This document shows positions 38,167 through 46,709 of a DNA stretch of 64,000 nucleotides, piece after piece; position 1 is the first letter of the stretch, and each line of letters begins with the position of its first letter. The position numbers were made by a program, and so were the translations under genes. Below the pieces are notes generated by a model that was given only the letters and a program-made list of their open reading frames with translations, did not search any database and was not told where the DNA came from. This stretch comes from Pseudomonas fluorescens (GTDB taxonomy: Bacteria; Pseudomonadota; Gammaproteobacteria; Pseudomonadales; Pseudomonadaceae): the NCBI RefSeq assembly GCF_001708445.1, contig NZ_CP015637.1, forward strand, positions 1,923,001 through 1,987,000, read 5' to 3'.

Positions 38167-38481
38167 ATGAGTAGCCAATTGCCACATCTCTCCACCTCGC
38201 GACTGCTGTTGCGAGCGCTGGAAAAAGCCCAGGCCGAGACGTTGTGCGCCCTTGCCAACGGGCCGAACGTTGCCGACAACACGGCCAGCATTCCGTCGCC
38301 GTACACGCTGGAAGACGCCCATGGTTTTATCGACGGCATGCAGGAAAAATTTCGTTCCCTGGGCTTGATTAGCCTGGGCATGCATCGGCGTGACATAGAC
38401 GCGTTGGTGGGCATCGTTAGCCTGCGCATCAACGCTACTCATCACTACGGGCACTTGGGTGGCTGGGAGTCTCGGTCATGA
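38167..38481 (+). pseudogene. Truncated GNAT N-acetyltransferase
   Basis: The 104-residue product starts like a RimJ/RimL-type acetyltransferase (LSTSRLLLRALEKAQAETL, then EDAHGFIDGM and LVGIVSLRINATHHYGHLG) but ends with GWESRS and a stop just where the family continues with the acetyl-CoA-binding motif. That motif and the whole C-terminal half are missing, so the product should be inactive. The stop overlaps the phoD start as ATGA, suggesting that a deletion joined the two genes. I call it a pseudogene, though it may still serve to lead ribosomes into phoD. Confidence 0.65.
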
Positions 38482-40052
38482 GCGGCGAGATTGATCTTGG
38501 CCGCCGCCGGGTACTTGCCGGGCTGGCGGTGGCTACCACGTTTTCGATTCTCAGCCCGTTCGCCCGCAGTGCGGGAGTCGACTATCCCTTCACCTTGGGC
38601 GTGGCGTCTGGCGATCCGCTGCCAGATGGCTTTGTGATCTGGACACGCCTGGCGCCGTTGTTCAATGCGGTCGATGGCCAGGGTGGCTTGAGGCGTGCGG
38701 TGCCGGTACGTTGGCGAGTGGCCAGCGATGCGGCGATGACACGTATTGTGCGCCAGGGCGAGGTGATGGCCACCGAGCGGTTTGCCCATTCGGTGCATGT
38801 GGAGGTCGCGGGGTTGGTGGCGGGCAGGCCGTATTGGTACCAGTTCGAGGGGCTGGGGGCGCAGAGCCCGGTGGGGCAGTCGCGTACGGCGCCGCCACGG
38901 GATGCGATGGCATCGGCACACGTGGGGTTTGTTTCGTGCTCGCACTGGGAGCGTGGTTATTTCAGCGCCTATCGCCACTTGGCGGCGGAGCAACCCGACC
39001 TGGTGTTCTTCCTCGGCGACTACATCTATGACAATTCCTATGCGGCCGATTCGGGCAAGATCATTCGTCCCCATGGCAGTGGCAATGCGGTGAGCCTGAC
39101 GGATTACCGCAACCGCTACGCCCTGTACAAAACCGATCCGGACCTGCAGGCGCTGCACGCCGCGGCCCCCAGCGTGGCCACCTGGGACGATCATGAGGTG
39201 CAGAACGACTACGCCAACCGCTGGTCCCAGGACCCCAGGATTCCAGTGGCACAATTTCTCCAGCAACGCGCAGCGGCCTACCAGGCGTTCTACGAACATA
39301 TGCCGCTGCGCGCCAGCAGCCTGCCCCACGGCTCGGACATGCGTATCTACCGACGCCTGGACTATGGACGATTGGCGCGTTTCCACGTACTCGACGGCCG
39401 CCAGTATCGCTCCGAACAACCGTGCATCCTCGCCAATGGCAGCCACCAGGGGCATGTAGCGGCCAATACTTGCGCCGACTTGCGTGACCCAGGGCGCACG
39501 ATGCTGGGGTGGCAGCAGGAGGCCTGGCTGGACCAGGGCTTCGCCCAGTCCAAGGCGCAGTGGAATGTGATCGCCCAGGACCTGCTGGTGGCACCGCTGA
39601 CCCAACGCGACCTGACCAGCCACATGCCTGGGCGCTGGACCGATGGGTGGGATGGCTATATGGCTAATCGTTCGCGGATGCTGGCGTCCATCGAGCGTCA
39701 TCGGGTCAAGAACCCGGTGTTCTGGGGCGGCGATATCCATTCGTTCTGGGTCACGGACCTGCATGCCGATGGCGATCGCCCGGATTCACCGGTCGTCGCC
39801 ACCGAGTTTGTCGGCACGTCGGTGACGTCCGACGGGCCGCCCTATGACGCCTTCACCCAGATCCTGCCGCTGAACCCCCATGTGAAGTTTTTCGACAGTC
39901 GCCAGCGGGGCTATGTGTCGGTGGCATTGGAGGCGCGAAAGATGCTGACGAACTTTCGGGTGATTACCGATCCTCGCGACCCGGCAGCCACCGTTTCGAC
40001 GCTCAAGTCGTTTGTAGTGGAGCCGGGGCGGGCAGGGGCGATCATGGTCTAG
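38478..40052 (+). CDS. phoD: PhoD-like alkaline phosphatase
   Basis: A 524-residue phosphatase of the PhoD family. A Tat signal with GRRRVLAGLAVATTFSIL at the N-terminus indicates export in folded form. Metal and active-site regions include VASGDPLPDGFVIWTR, FVSCSHWERG, FFLGDYIYDN, VATWDDHEVQNDY and the late WGGDIHSFW. PhoD enzymes hydrolyse phosphodiesters and monoesters and use Ca/Fe. GGGAG precedes the ATG at 38478 by eight bases. It may supply phosphate from phospholipid headgroups or teichoic-like polymers; no Pho box was found. Confidence 0.92.
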   Translation: MSGEIDLGRRRVLAGLAVATTFSILSPFARSAGVDYPFTLGVASGDPLPDGFVIWTRLAPLFNAVDGQGGLRRAVPVRWRVASDAAMTRIVRQGEVMATERFAHSVHVEVAGLVAGRPYWYQFEGLGAQSPVGQSRTAPPRDAMASAHVGFVSCSHWERGYFSAYRHLAAEQPDLVFFLGDYIYDNSYAADSGKIIRPHGSGNAVSLTDYRNRYALYKTDPDLQALHAAAPSVATWDDHEVQNDYANRWSQDPRIPVAQFLQQRAAAYQAFYEHMPLRASSLPHGSDMRIYRRLDYGRLARFHVLDGRQYRSEQPCILANGSHQGHVAANTCADLRDPGRTMLGWQQEAWLDQGFAQSKAQWNVIAQDLLVAPLTQRDLTSHMPGRWTDGWDGYMANRSRMLASIERHRVKNPVFWGGDIHSFWVTDLHADGDRPDSPVVATEFVGTSVTSDGPPYDAFTQILPLNPHVKFFDSRQRGYVSVALEARKMLTNFRVITDPRDPAATVSTLKSFVVEPGRAGAIMV

Positions 40053-40092
40053 GGCGTGCTTTTATCACTGAGTTTGCCGCTGATGGGTTGTG

Positions 40093-40719
40093 TCAGTTGA
40101 TTTCGTAGCGAACGGACAACGCGCCCTTTTTCTCCGACAGCGCCAGGATCGTCACCTGGCCCAGCTCGCTCAACGCTTGCACATGGGTACCGCCGCAGGC
40201 ATAGGCGGGCAGTTCGCCAAAGCCGACTTCCCGGGTGCCATCTTCCAGCGTCATATGGCGCGGGAAGTCGGCGGCGATCCATTGGTTGACCTGCTGCTGA
40301 ATGGCTTCGGCGTCCATGGTCTGGGCCTGTTCGCCACGAATAAACGTGATCTTGCCTTCGCCTGGCCAATGGTGCGCCTTGATCGGCATCCAGCCGAGTG
40401 TTTCGCCGACATTGCCGATCAAGTGGCCGGCGGAATGCAGGCGGGTATGCAGGGTGCGACGTTGCTCATCGACCCGCGCCGTGATCGGGCCCGGTTCCAC
40501 CGGCTGGTCGACATAGTGCACCACGCGATCGGCCTCTTGGGTGACCCGCACTACCTGACTGCCGCCAAGCCAGCCCGTGTCGAACGGTTGGCCACCGCCC
40601 TGGGGGTGGAAAATCGTCGATAGCAGGATGACGGCAAATTGCCCTGCGTGCGGCGTGCAGCTCAGCACTTCAAGCTCGGCTGTGAGGTGGTCGTGGGTGA
40701 AAAACAGGCGCTCGGTCAT
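40093..40719 (-). CDS. Alanyl-tRNA editing protein (AlaX-type)
   Basis: A 208-residue stand-alone editing domain homologous to the C-terminal part of AlaRS. The zinc site is intact: HTRLHSAGHLIG (HxxxH) near residue 92 and CGGTHVQ near residue 175. Such proteins hydrolyse Ser-tRNA-Ala or Gly-tRNA-Ala in the cytosol. The gene is divergent from the LysR gene with about 90 bases between starts, and convergent with phoD. Its length indicates the AlaX-S/M form without the glycine-rich linker. Confidence 0.9.
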   Translation of the reverse strand: MTERLFFTHDHLTAELEVLSCTPHAGQFAVILLSTIFHPQGGGQPFDTGWLGGSQVVRVTQEADRVVHYVDQPVEPGPITARVDEQRRTLHTRLHSAGHLIGNVGETLGWMPIKAHHWPGEGKITFIRGEQAQTMDAEAIQQQVNQWIAADFPRHMTLEDGTREVGFGELPAYACGGTHVQALSELGQVTILALSEKKGALSVRYEIN

Positions 40720-40808
40720 TCTCTACATCCGCATCAAGGTTCTGCGGGCAGTATAAATAGTGCGTGAATGAGTGATAATCCGCTGAATTATCAATGGACC
40801 TGTGCGTC

Positions 40809-41741
40809 ATGAGCATCAATCTTCCCTTGCCGCTGCTGGGTGAAATGGCGATCTTCGTCAAAGTGGTGGAAGCCGGCAGTTTCTCCGCAGCGGCGCGGCA
40901 ATTGAGTGTTTCGCCGTCGGCGGTGAGCCGGAGTATTTCGCGACTCGAACAGGCGCTGGCGACTCGCCTGTTGCAGCGCACCACGCGCAAGTTGCGTTTG
41001 AGCGAGGGCGGCGAAGAAGTGTTCAAGCGTTGCCAGGAGATGGTCAACGCGGCGCGCTCGGTGATGGAAATCAGCGGCCAGTTCACCCACGAGCCCGAGG
41101 GCCTGGTGCGGGTCAGCGTGCCCAAGGCGGTGGGGCGTTTTGTGGTGCATCCGCATATGCCGGAGTTTCTGCGGCGTTATCCCAAGGTGGATGTGCAACT
41201 GATCCTGGAGGATCGGCATGTGGACCTGATCGACGACAACGTCGACCTGAGCATCCGCATCACCGACAGCCCGCCGCCTGGGCTGGTGGGGCGGCAACTG
41301 CTGCCCATCGAGCACTTGCTGTGCGCGACACCCCAGTATCTGGCCGAGCACGGCACGCCTGGCCATCCCCAGGATTTGTTAGGACACAGTTGTATCTACC
41401 TGGGGGAAACCCCGGGGGATTCACGCTGGAAATTTCGCCAGGGCGGCAGGGCGGTGACGGTCGGCGTGCGTGGGCGTTATGCGGCAAACCACACGGGCGT
41501 GCGGCTCGATGCCGTGTTGCAGCATGTGGGGATTGGTAGTTTGCCGTATTTCACCGCGCGGCATGCCTTGGAGGAAGGGCGCTTGGTGCAGGTGTTGCCC
41601 GCGTGGGACTTTATTGCGTCCTACCATGGCCAGGCGTGGTTGCTGCATTCGCCAACGCGGTATCTGCCGCCGAAGTTGCGGGTGTTTATCGATTATCTGG
41701 TGGCGTGCATGGCGAAGGAGCCGACGTTGAGCCCCCGCTGA
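40809..41741 (+). CDS. LysR-type transcriptional regulator
   Basis: A 310-residue LTTR. The winged helix (residues 10-70) has the AEAGSFSAAARQLSVSPSAVSR type recognition segment; the effector-binding domain begins near residue 90. The first ATG in frame is at 40794, but the one at 40809 (MSINLPLPLL) has GGAC ten bases upstream, so I start there. It is divergent from the AlaX gene; LTTRs often control a divergent neighbour, so the AlaX gene is a plausible target. Its product is of the CrgA/DsdC-like group that responds to unknown ligands. Confidence 0.9.
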   Translation: MSINLPLPLLGEMAIFVKVVEAGSFSAAARQLSVSPSAVSRSISRLEQALATRLLQRTTRKLRLSEGGEEVFKRCQEMVNAARSVMEISGQFTHEPEGLVRVSVPKAVGRFVVHPHMPEFLRRYPKVDVQLILEDRHVDLIDDNVDLSIRITDSPPPGLVGRQLLPIEHLLCATPQYLAEHGTPGHPQDLLGHSCIYLGETPGDSRWKFRQGGRAVTVGVRGRYAANHTGVRLDAVLQHVGIGSLPYFTARHALEEGRLVQVLPAWDFIASYHGQAWLLHSPTRYLPPKLRVFIDYLVACMAKEPTLSPR

Positions 41742-41781
41742 ATCTCTGACGTAGCGCTGTCGCACAGCAAACTGGAAACCC

Positions 41782-42004
41782 TGTGGCGAGCGGGCCCGTT
41801 GTGGCAAGCAGGCCTGTTGTGGCGAGCGGGCTTGCCCCGCGTTGGGGCGCGTAGCGGCCCTAATACCAGTCTCCCGGTTCTACCAGAAGAAATGCGGTGG
41901 CCTTATTGGGGCTGCTTCGCAGCCCAACGCGGGGCAAGCCCGCTCGCCACAACGGGCCCGCTTGCCACAACAGGCCCGCTTGCCACAACAAGCCCGCTCG
42001 CCGT
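41782..42004. repeat. REP-like repeat cluster forming a long hairpin
   Basis: The left arm (41782-41850) has three units of about 18 bases such as GTGGCGAGCGGGCCCGTT and then GCTTGCCCCGCGTTGGGG; the right arm (about 41908-42004) has the complement followed by four units such as GGGCCCGCTTGCCACAAC. The two arms can pair over about 70 bases. Units vary at one to three positions. This is a tandem, inverted REP-type element (not a CRISPR: no spacers). It fills nearly all of the 368-base gap between the LysR gene and the small gene at 42110. Confidence 0.8.
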
Positions 42005-42109
42005 AAAAAAGCCGTCATTTAAGAGGATATTTTAATTCTTAATCATCAGTGACTTATTTGAGGGTTGAGGGGCTTGCTCCCACCTTCAGTTCAGCAGTGC
42101 CTTGAAGGA

Positions 42110-42517
42110 TCAGTGCTTGCTCTGGTCCTGTGGCATGGCCAGCAGTTGCTTTTCCTGGTTCCAGTCGAACGGTTCGTCGTTCTGTTCGGCTTCGAAGCGA
42201 CGTTCTTCCAGGGCCTGGTACAGGTCCAATTCTTCGTCGGGCATGAAGTGCAGGCAGTCGCCGCCAAAGAACCACAGCAGGTCGCGCGGCACCAGGTGGG
42301 CGATCTGCGGGTAGCGCAGGATGACCTGGCTCATCAGGTCCTGGCCCAGGTACTGGCTTTCGATCGGGTCGATCGGCAGCAGGGCGCGCAGTTCGTCAAA
42401 GCGTTCGAGAAACAGGGTGTGGCTTTCCTCGGGCACCTGTTCGGCTTCGCCGACGGCAACCAGGATACTGCGCAGGTGGTCGAGCAAGACGAGATGATCG
42501 GCAACGACGTTGGACAC
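42110..42517 (-). CDS. Conserved protein of unknown function next to fadE
   Basis: A 135-residue cytosolic protein without a known domain. It is acidic, rich in Leu, Asp and Glu, and contains YLGQDLMSQVILRYPQIAHLVPRDLLWFFGGDCLHFMPDEE. The start is the GTG at 42515-42517, with GAGGA eight bases upstream. It lies downstream of fadE behind a terminator-like hairpin, and a similar neighbour pair occurs in other pseudomonads as far as I recall. I cannot assign a role. Confidence 0.75.
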   Translation of the reverse strand: MSNVVADHLVLLDHLRSILVAVGEAEQVPEESHTLFLERFDELRALLPIDPIESQYLGQDLMSQVILRYPQIAHLVPRDLLWFFGGDCLHFMPDEELDLYQALEERRFEAEQNDEPFDWNQEKQLLAMPQDQSKH

Positions 42518-42535
42518 GAGATAAGTCCTCTAAAG

Positions 42536-42577
42536 CAAAAACGGGCGCAGGAGTATATAGCCCCAGCGCCCGTTTTT
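42536..42577 (-). terminator. Terminator after fadE
   Basis: AAAACGGGCGC and GCGCCCGTTTTT pair around a 17-base loop; it lies 16 bases past the fadE stop in its direction of transcription, with the run of Ts on the fadE (right) side as required for a plus-strand reading too. Confidence 0.7.
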
Positions 42578-42592
42578 ATATGACCGCTGGAC

Positions 42593-45046
42593 TCAGCGGA
42601 CCTTGCCCTCTGCCTGGGCCAGTTCTTCCTTGCTGAAATCATCCACGTCGATCACCTTGCGCCGTGCCGCCTCGGCGTCGCGCAGGGTCTGCGCTTCGGC
42701 CGGTTGCAGCACCCCGGCGTGCAGCGCCGCGTCGATGGCAGGCTCGCCGGCCGTTGGCTTGACCTGGCCGCTCTTGAGCGCAGCATGCAGTTTCTTTTGC
42801 AACGGATGACTGGCGCCGAGCAGGTCGTAGGCGTGTTGCAGGGCGCCTACGGGATCGTCCACCGATTGCGGGCGATAGCAGCCGGCCAGCAACTCCTCGA
42901 GCGTCGGGTCGCCCTTGGCGCGGCCGATGACCGCGGCCACCTCGGCATCCAGCGCATCGGATGGCCCCGTATGGCGACGGCCGAACGGGAATACGATCAC
43001 CCGCAGCAGGCAGCCAAGCACCTTGCTCGGGAAGTTGCTCAGCAGTTCATCCAGTGCGCGCTCCGACTCGCCGAGGCTTTCTTCCATGGCCCAGGTGAAC
43101 AGCGGTTCAAGGTGGTCCGGCGAATCCAGGTCGTGGTAACGCTTGAGCGCCGCCGAGGCCAGGTACATATGGCTCAGCACATCACCCAGGCGCGCCGACA
43201 GGCGTTCGCGGCGTTTCAATTCTCCGCCCAGCAGCATCATGCTCAGGTCGGCGAGCAGCGCGAACGCGGCGGCCTGGCGGTTCAGCGCACGGAAGTAGCG
43301 CTGGCTCAAACGGTTGCCCGGGGCTTTTTCGAAATGCCCGACACCGAGGTTGAGTACCAGGGTGCTGGCCGCGTTGCTCACGGCAAACCCGATGTGCTGC
43401 ATCAGCAGGCCGTCGAACTCCTTCAGGGCCTGGTCGTGGTCTTCGCGACCGGCCAGGGCCATTTCCTTGAGCACGAAGGGATGGCAGCGAATCGCGCCCT
43501 GGCCGAAGATCATCAGGTTGCGCGAGAGGATATTCGCGCCCTCCACGGTGATGAAGATCGGTGCCCCCTGCCAGCTGCGACCCAGGTAGTTGTTCGGGCC
43601 CATGATGATGCCCTTGCCACCGTGTACGTCCATGGCGTGGCTGATGCACTCGCGGCCGCGCTCGGTCAGGTGGTACTTGAGGATCGCCGACAGCACCGAG
43701 GGTTTTTCCCCGAGGTCGACGGCATTGGCGGTGAGCATCCGCGCACTGTCCATCAGCCACGCATTGCCGCCGATACGTGCCAGGGCTTCCTGGATACCTT
43801 CGAAGGCCGACAGCGGTACGTTGAACTGTTCGCGCACCTGGGCGTATTGGCCGGTGACCAGGCTGGTGAACTTGGCGGCGCCGGTGCCGACGGCGGGCAG
43901 GGAGATCGAGCGGCCTACCGACAGGCAGTTCATCAACATCATCCAGCCCTTGCCGAGCATTTCCTGGCCACCGATCAGGAATTCCAGGGGGATGAACACA
44001 TCCTTGCCCGAGTTGGGGCCATTCATGAATGCCGCGCCCAGGGGGAGGTGGCGGCGGCCGATGTTGACCCCGGGCGTATCGGTCGGGATCAGCGCCAGGC
44101 TGATGCCGAGGTCTTCTTCTTCACCCAGCAGGTGGTCCGGGTCATGGGCCTTGAAGGCCAGGCCGAGCAGGGTCGCGACAGGGCCGAGGGTGATGTAGCG
44201 TTTTTTCCAGTTCAGGCGCAGGCCCAGGGTTTCCTTGCCTTCCCATTCACCCTTGCAGATCACCCCGGTGTCGGGCATGGCGCCGGCGTCGGAGCCCGCC
44301 AGCGGGCCGGTGAGGGCGAAGCACGGAATATCGTCGCCACGGGCCAGGCGTGGCAGGTAGTGGTTGCGTTGTTCGTCGGTGCCGTAGTGCAGCAGCAGTT
44401 CGGCCGGGCCGAGGGAGTTGGGCACCATCACCGTGGAGGCCAGGTCGCCGCTGCGGGTGGCGAGCTTCATGGCCACCTGGGAGTGGGCGTAGGCGGAGAA
44501 ACCCTTGCCGCCATATTCCTTGGGGATGATCAGGGCGAAGAAACCGTGGGTCTTGATGTGCTCCCAGGCAGCGGGTGGCAGGTCCATGGCCTGGCCGATT
44601 TCCCAGTCGCTGACCATGGCGCAGAGGGCTTCGGTGGGGCCGTCGATAAAGGCCTGCTCTTCTTCGGTCAGTTGCGCCTTGGGGTAGGCCAGCAGTTTGT
44701 CCCAGTCGGGGCGACCACTGAACAGTTCGCCGTCCCACCACACGGTGCCCGCATCGATCGCGTCGCGCTCGGTCTCGGACATCGGCGGCAGGACTTTCTG
44801 GAACCAGCTGAACAGCGGCTTGGTGAAGTATTGGCGGCGCAGGTCTGGCAGCAGCAGCGGCGCGGCGACAAGGGCGATCAGCACCCAGAAGATCAGCAGC
44901 AGCCAACCCGGTGCGTGGCTCCAGGCGCCCATCGCCAGCAGGTAAACGGCGACCACGCCCAGGGCGGGCAGGGGCGCGGTGCGGCGGTGTGCCAGGTAGG
45001 CAATGCCGACCACCAGAACCAGTATCCACAACAACAGCATATTCAA
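42593..45046 (-). CDS. fadE: Acyl-CoA dehydrogenase FadE
   Basis: An 817-residue membrane-associated acyl-CoA dehydrogenase. Two N-terminal helices (about 3-20 and 30-60, MLLLWILVLVVGIAYLA) anchor it; the dehydrogenase core has FFALIIPKEYGGKGFSA, FALTGPLAGSDAG and the middle/C-terminal FAD-binding regions; a long C-terminal extension (about 530-817) is the DUF1974 domain of FadE. It oxidises fatty acyl-CoA in the first step of beta-oxidation, passing electrons via ETF or directly. It is transcribed alone, divergent from a transglutaminase-like gene. E. coli FadE has the same size and layout. Confidence 0.95.
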   Translation of the reverse strand: MNMLLLWILVLVVGIAYLAHRRTAPLPALGVVAVYLLAMGAWSHAPGWLLLIFWVLIALVAAPLLLPDLRRQYFTKPLFSWFQKVLPPMSETERDAIDAGTVWWDGELFSGRPDWDKLLAYPKAQLTEEEQAFIDGPTEALCAMVSDWEIGQAMDLPPAAWEHIKTHGFFALIIPKEYGGKGFSAYAHSQVAMKLATRSGDLASTVMVPNSLGPAELLLHYGTDEQRNHYLPRLARGDDIPCFALTGPLAGSDAGAMPDTGVICKGEWEGKETLGLRLNWKKRYITLGPVATLLGLAFKAHDPDHLLGEEEDLGISLALIPTDTPGVNIGRRHLPLGAAFMNGPNSGKDVFIPLEFLIGGQEMLGKGWMMLMNCLSVGRSISLPAVGTGAAKFTSLVTGQYAQVREQFNVPLSAFEGIQEALARIGGNAWLMDSARMLTANAVDLGEKPSVLSAILKYHLTERGRECISHAMDVHGGKGIIMGPNNYLGRSWQGAPIFITVEGANILSRNLMIFGQGAIRCHPFVLKEMALAGREDHDQALKEFDGLLMQHIGFAVSNAASTLVLNLGVGHFEKAPGNRLSQRYFRALNRQAAAFALLADLSMMLLGGELKRRERLSARLGDVLSHMYLASAALKRYHDLDSPDHLEPLFTWAMEESLGESERALDELLSNFPSKVLGCLLRVIVFPFGRRHTGPSDALDAEVAAVIGRAKGDPTLEELLAGCYRPQSVDDPVGALQHAYDLLGASHPLQKKLHAALKSGQVKPTAGEPAIDAALHAGVLQPAEAQTLRDAEAARRKVIDVDDFSKEELAQAEGKVR

Positions 45047-45241
45047 TCCTCCATGAAACCAGGGGCAAAACCACCATTGAGCTTAGTCGGCATCCGAGAA
45101 AGCGCGGTGATCAGGCGTTACGAGTGGTACTGGGAACACCGTGGGATCACCGATCACCAGGCGCCGACATTTGGCCGATTCGTCGTTATCTCCATGGCAC
45201 ACCTGTCGTTAAACTCCAGGCTTCCCTCGGAGATCAAGCTC

Positions 45242-45901
45242 ATGGATACGTACCTGAGTCCCAGCCGCTTCATCGATAGTGACCACCCTGCCGTGGTGGA
45301 GTTCGCCGAAAAACACCGCGGTACCCGCACGGTTTTAAGTGACCAGGCAGTCGCCCTGTATTACGCCGTACGGGAGGCGGTGCGCTACAACCCCTACACC
45401 TTCAGCCGCGACCCAGGCACCTTGAACGCCAGCTTCGCCCTGGCGGCTGGCGAAAGCTATTGCGTGCCCAAGGCCACCTTGCTCGCCGCCTGTGCGCGGC
45501 ACTGCGGCATTCCGGCGCGCATCGGCCTGGCGGACGTGCGCAATCACCTGTCGACGCCGCGCCTGATCGCGCTGCTCAAAAGTGATGTGTTCGCCATGCA
45601 CGGCTACACCGAGCTTTATTTGAACGGCCGCTGGGTCAAGGCGACGCCCGCGTTCAACCAGCAATTGTGTGAGCTGTTCGATGTGCCGCCGCTGGAGTTC
45701 GACGGGGTCAATGACAGTGTTTTCCATGCGTTCAACCGCCAGGGGCAACGCTCGATGGAGTACGTGGTGGATCATGGGCAATTTCCCGATGTGCCCGAGG
45801 CTTTCTTCTTCGCCCATCTCCAGCAGTGTTACCCGCACCTGTTTACCGACGACATGCCGAGCCTGCTGGGCGATCTGCGCAGTGATTTAAGCCGCGCGTG
45901 A
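45242..45901 (+). CDS. Transglutaminase-like domain protein
   Basis: A 219-residue protein with a transglutaminase-like cysteine peptidase fold: Cys in ESYCVPKATLLAACARHCGI near residue 79, His in AMHGYTELYLNGRW near residue 120, followed by VKATPAFN where the third residue of the triad (usually Asp) would be. In this subfamily KATPAFN is frequent, so the lack of Asp does not prove inactivity. No signal peptide. GGAG lies nine bases before the ATG at 45242. A long open frame of over 2.5 kb runs upstream in the same phase but is antisense to fadE and spurious. Confidence 0.85.
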   Translation: MDTYLSPSRFIDSDHPAVVEFAEKHRGTRTVLSDQAVALYYAVREAVRYNPYTFSRDPGTLNASFALAAGESYCVPKATLLAACARHCGIPARIGLADVRNHLSTPRLIALLKSDVFAMHGYTELYLNGRWVKATPAFNQQLCELFDVPPLEFDGVNDSVFHAFNRQGQRSMEYVVDHGQFPDVPEAFFFAHLQQCYPHLFTDDMPSLLGDLRSDLSRA

Positions 45902-45957
45902 AGCGGCGTATGCTGCTGCGTTCATCCAGCCATGTTCATTCACAATAAGGCACGGTC

Positions 45958-46575
45958 ATGCTGAAAATCTGGGGTCGTAAAAATTCATCAAACGTCAGGA
46001 AAGCACTGTGGTGCGCCGAGGAACTCGGCCTGGACTATGAGGCAATTGATGCGGGCGGGGCTTTTGGCGTGGTCGACACGCCGCAATACCGGGCGTTGAA
46101 CCCCAATGGCCGGGTGCCGGTGATCGAAGACGGCGATTTTGTCCTGTGGGAGTCCAACACCATCGTGCGTTACCTCTGCGCCAAGCAGGCATCCAGCTGG
46201 TACCCGAGCGACCTGAAGGCGCGGGCCAACGCGGAAAAATGGATGGATTGGACCACGTCGACCCTCGCCGAACCGTTCAAGAGCGTGTTCTGGGGCATTG
46301 TGCGCACGCCCGCTGACAAACAGAACTGGGACGCCATCCACGCCGGGCGCCAGGCCTGCATCGATGCGCTCAAAACCGTCGACCAGGCCCTTGCCACCCA
46401 ACCCTACCTGTCAGGTAATGAGATCGGCATGGGTGATATCCCTCTGGGCTGCTTTATCTACGCCTGGTTTGAAATGCCCATCGAACGCCCTTCGATGCCC
46501 CATCTAGAGGCCTGGTACCAGCGCCTGCAACAACGGCCGGCCTACCGCAAAGCGGTCATGACCGCGTTGACTTAA
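45958..46575 (+). CDS. Glutathione S-transferase
   Basis: A 205-residue cytosolic GST. The N-terminal thioredoxin-like domain has GRKNSSNVRKALW (active-site serine near residue 10) and the cis-proline GRVPVIEDGD, then LWESNTIVRYL binds the gamma-glutamyl group; residues 88-200 are the all-helical domain. It resembles the YfcF/YliJ-like theta-beta class of proteobacteria. AATAAGG stands a few bases before the start. The substrate is unknown; the gene may be co-transcribed with the upstream transglutaminase-like gene (56-base gap). Confidence 0.9.
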   Translation: MLKIWGRKNSSNVRKALWCAEELGLDYEAIDAGGAFGVVDTPQYRALNPNGRVPVIEDGDFVLWESNTIVRYLCAKQASSWYPSDLKARANAEKWMDWTTSTLAEPFKSVFWGIVRTPADKQNWDAIHAGRQACIDALKTVDQALATQPYLSGNEIGMGDIPLGCFIYAWFEMPIERPSMPHLEAWYQRLQQRPAYRKAVMTALT

Positions 46576-46709
46576 TACTGACTATTAATACAGGTGACTG
46601 TACTTGTGCGGCGCGGGCAAGCACCATGCTTGTCATGCGCCGCCGTTGAACTACGTGGGCTGCGCCCTCATCTATTGTTCCTATTCCCTTCTTTGGTGCG
46701 TATTCCGAT

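Noticed and set aside
41782..42035. Possible CRISPR array or repeat protein (PLATTGPLATTG)
   Set aside because: Units are about 18 bases with no spacers, and both orientations are present; the peptide is a translation of the repeat.
42704..45901. Open frame of 1065 codons on the plus strand over fadE
   Set aside because: It is antisense to fadE and arises from GC-rich codon bias; only the last 219 residues (the transglutaminase-like protein) are real.
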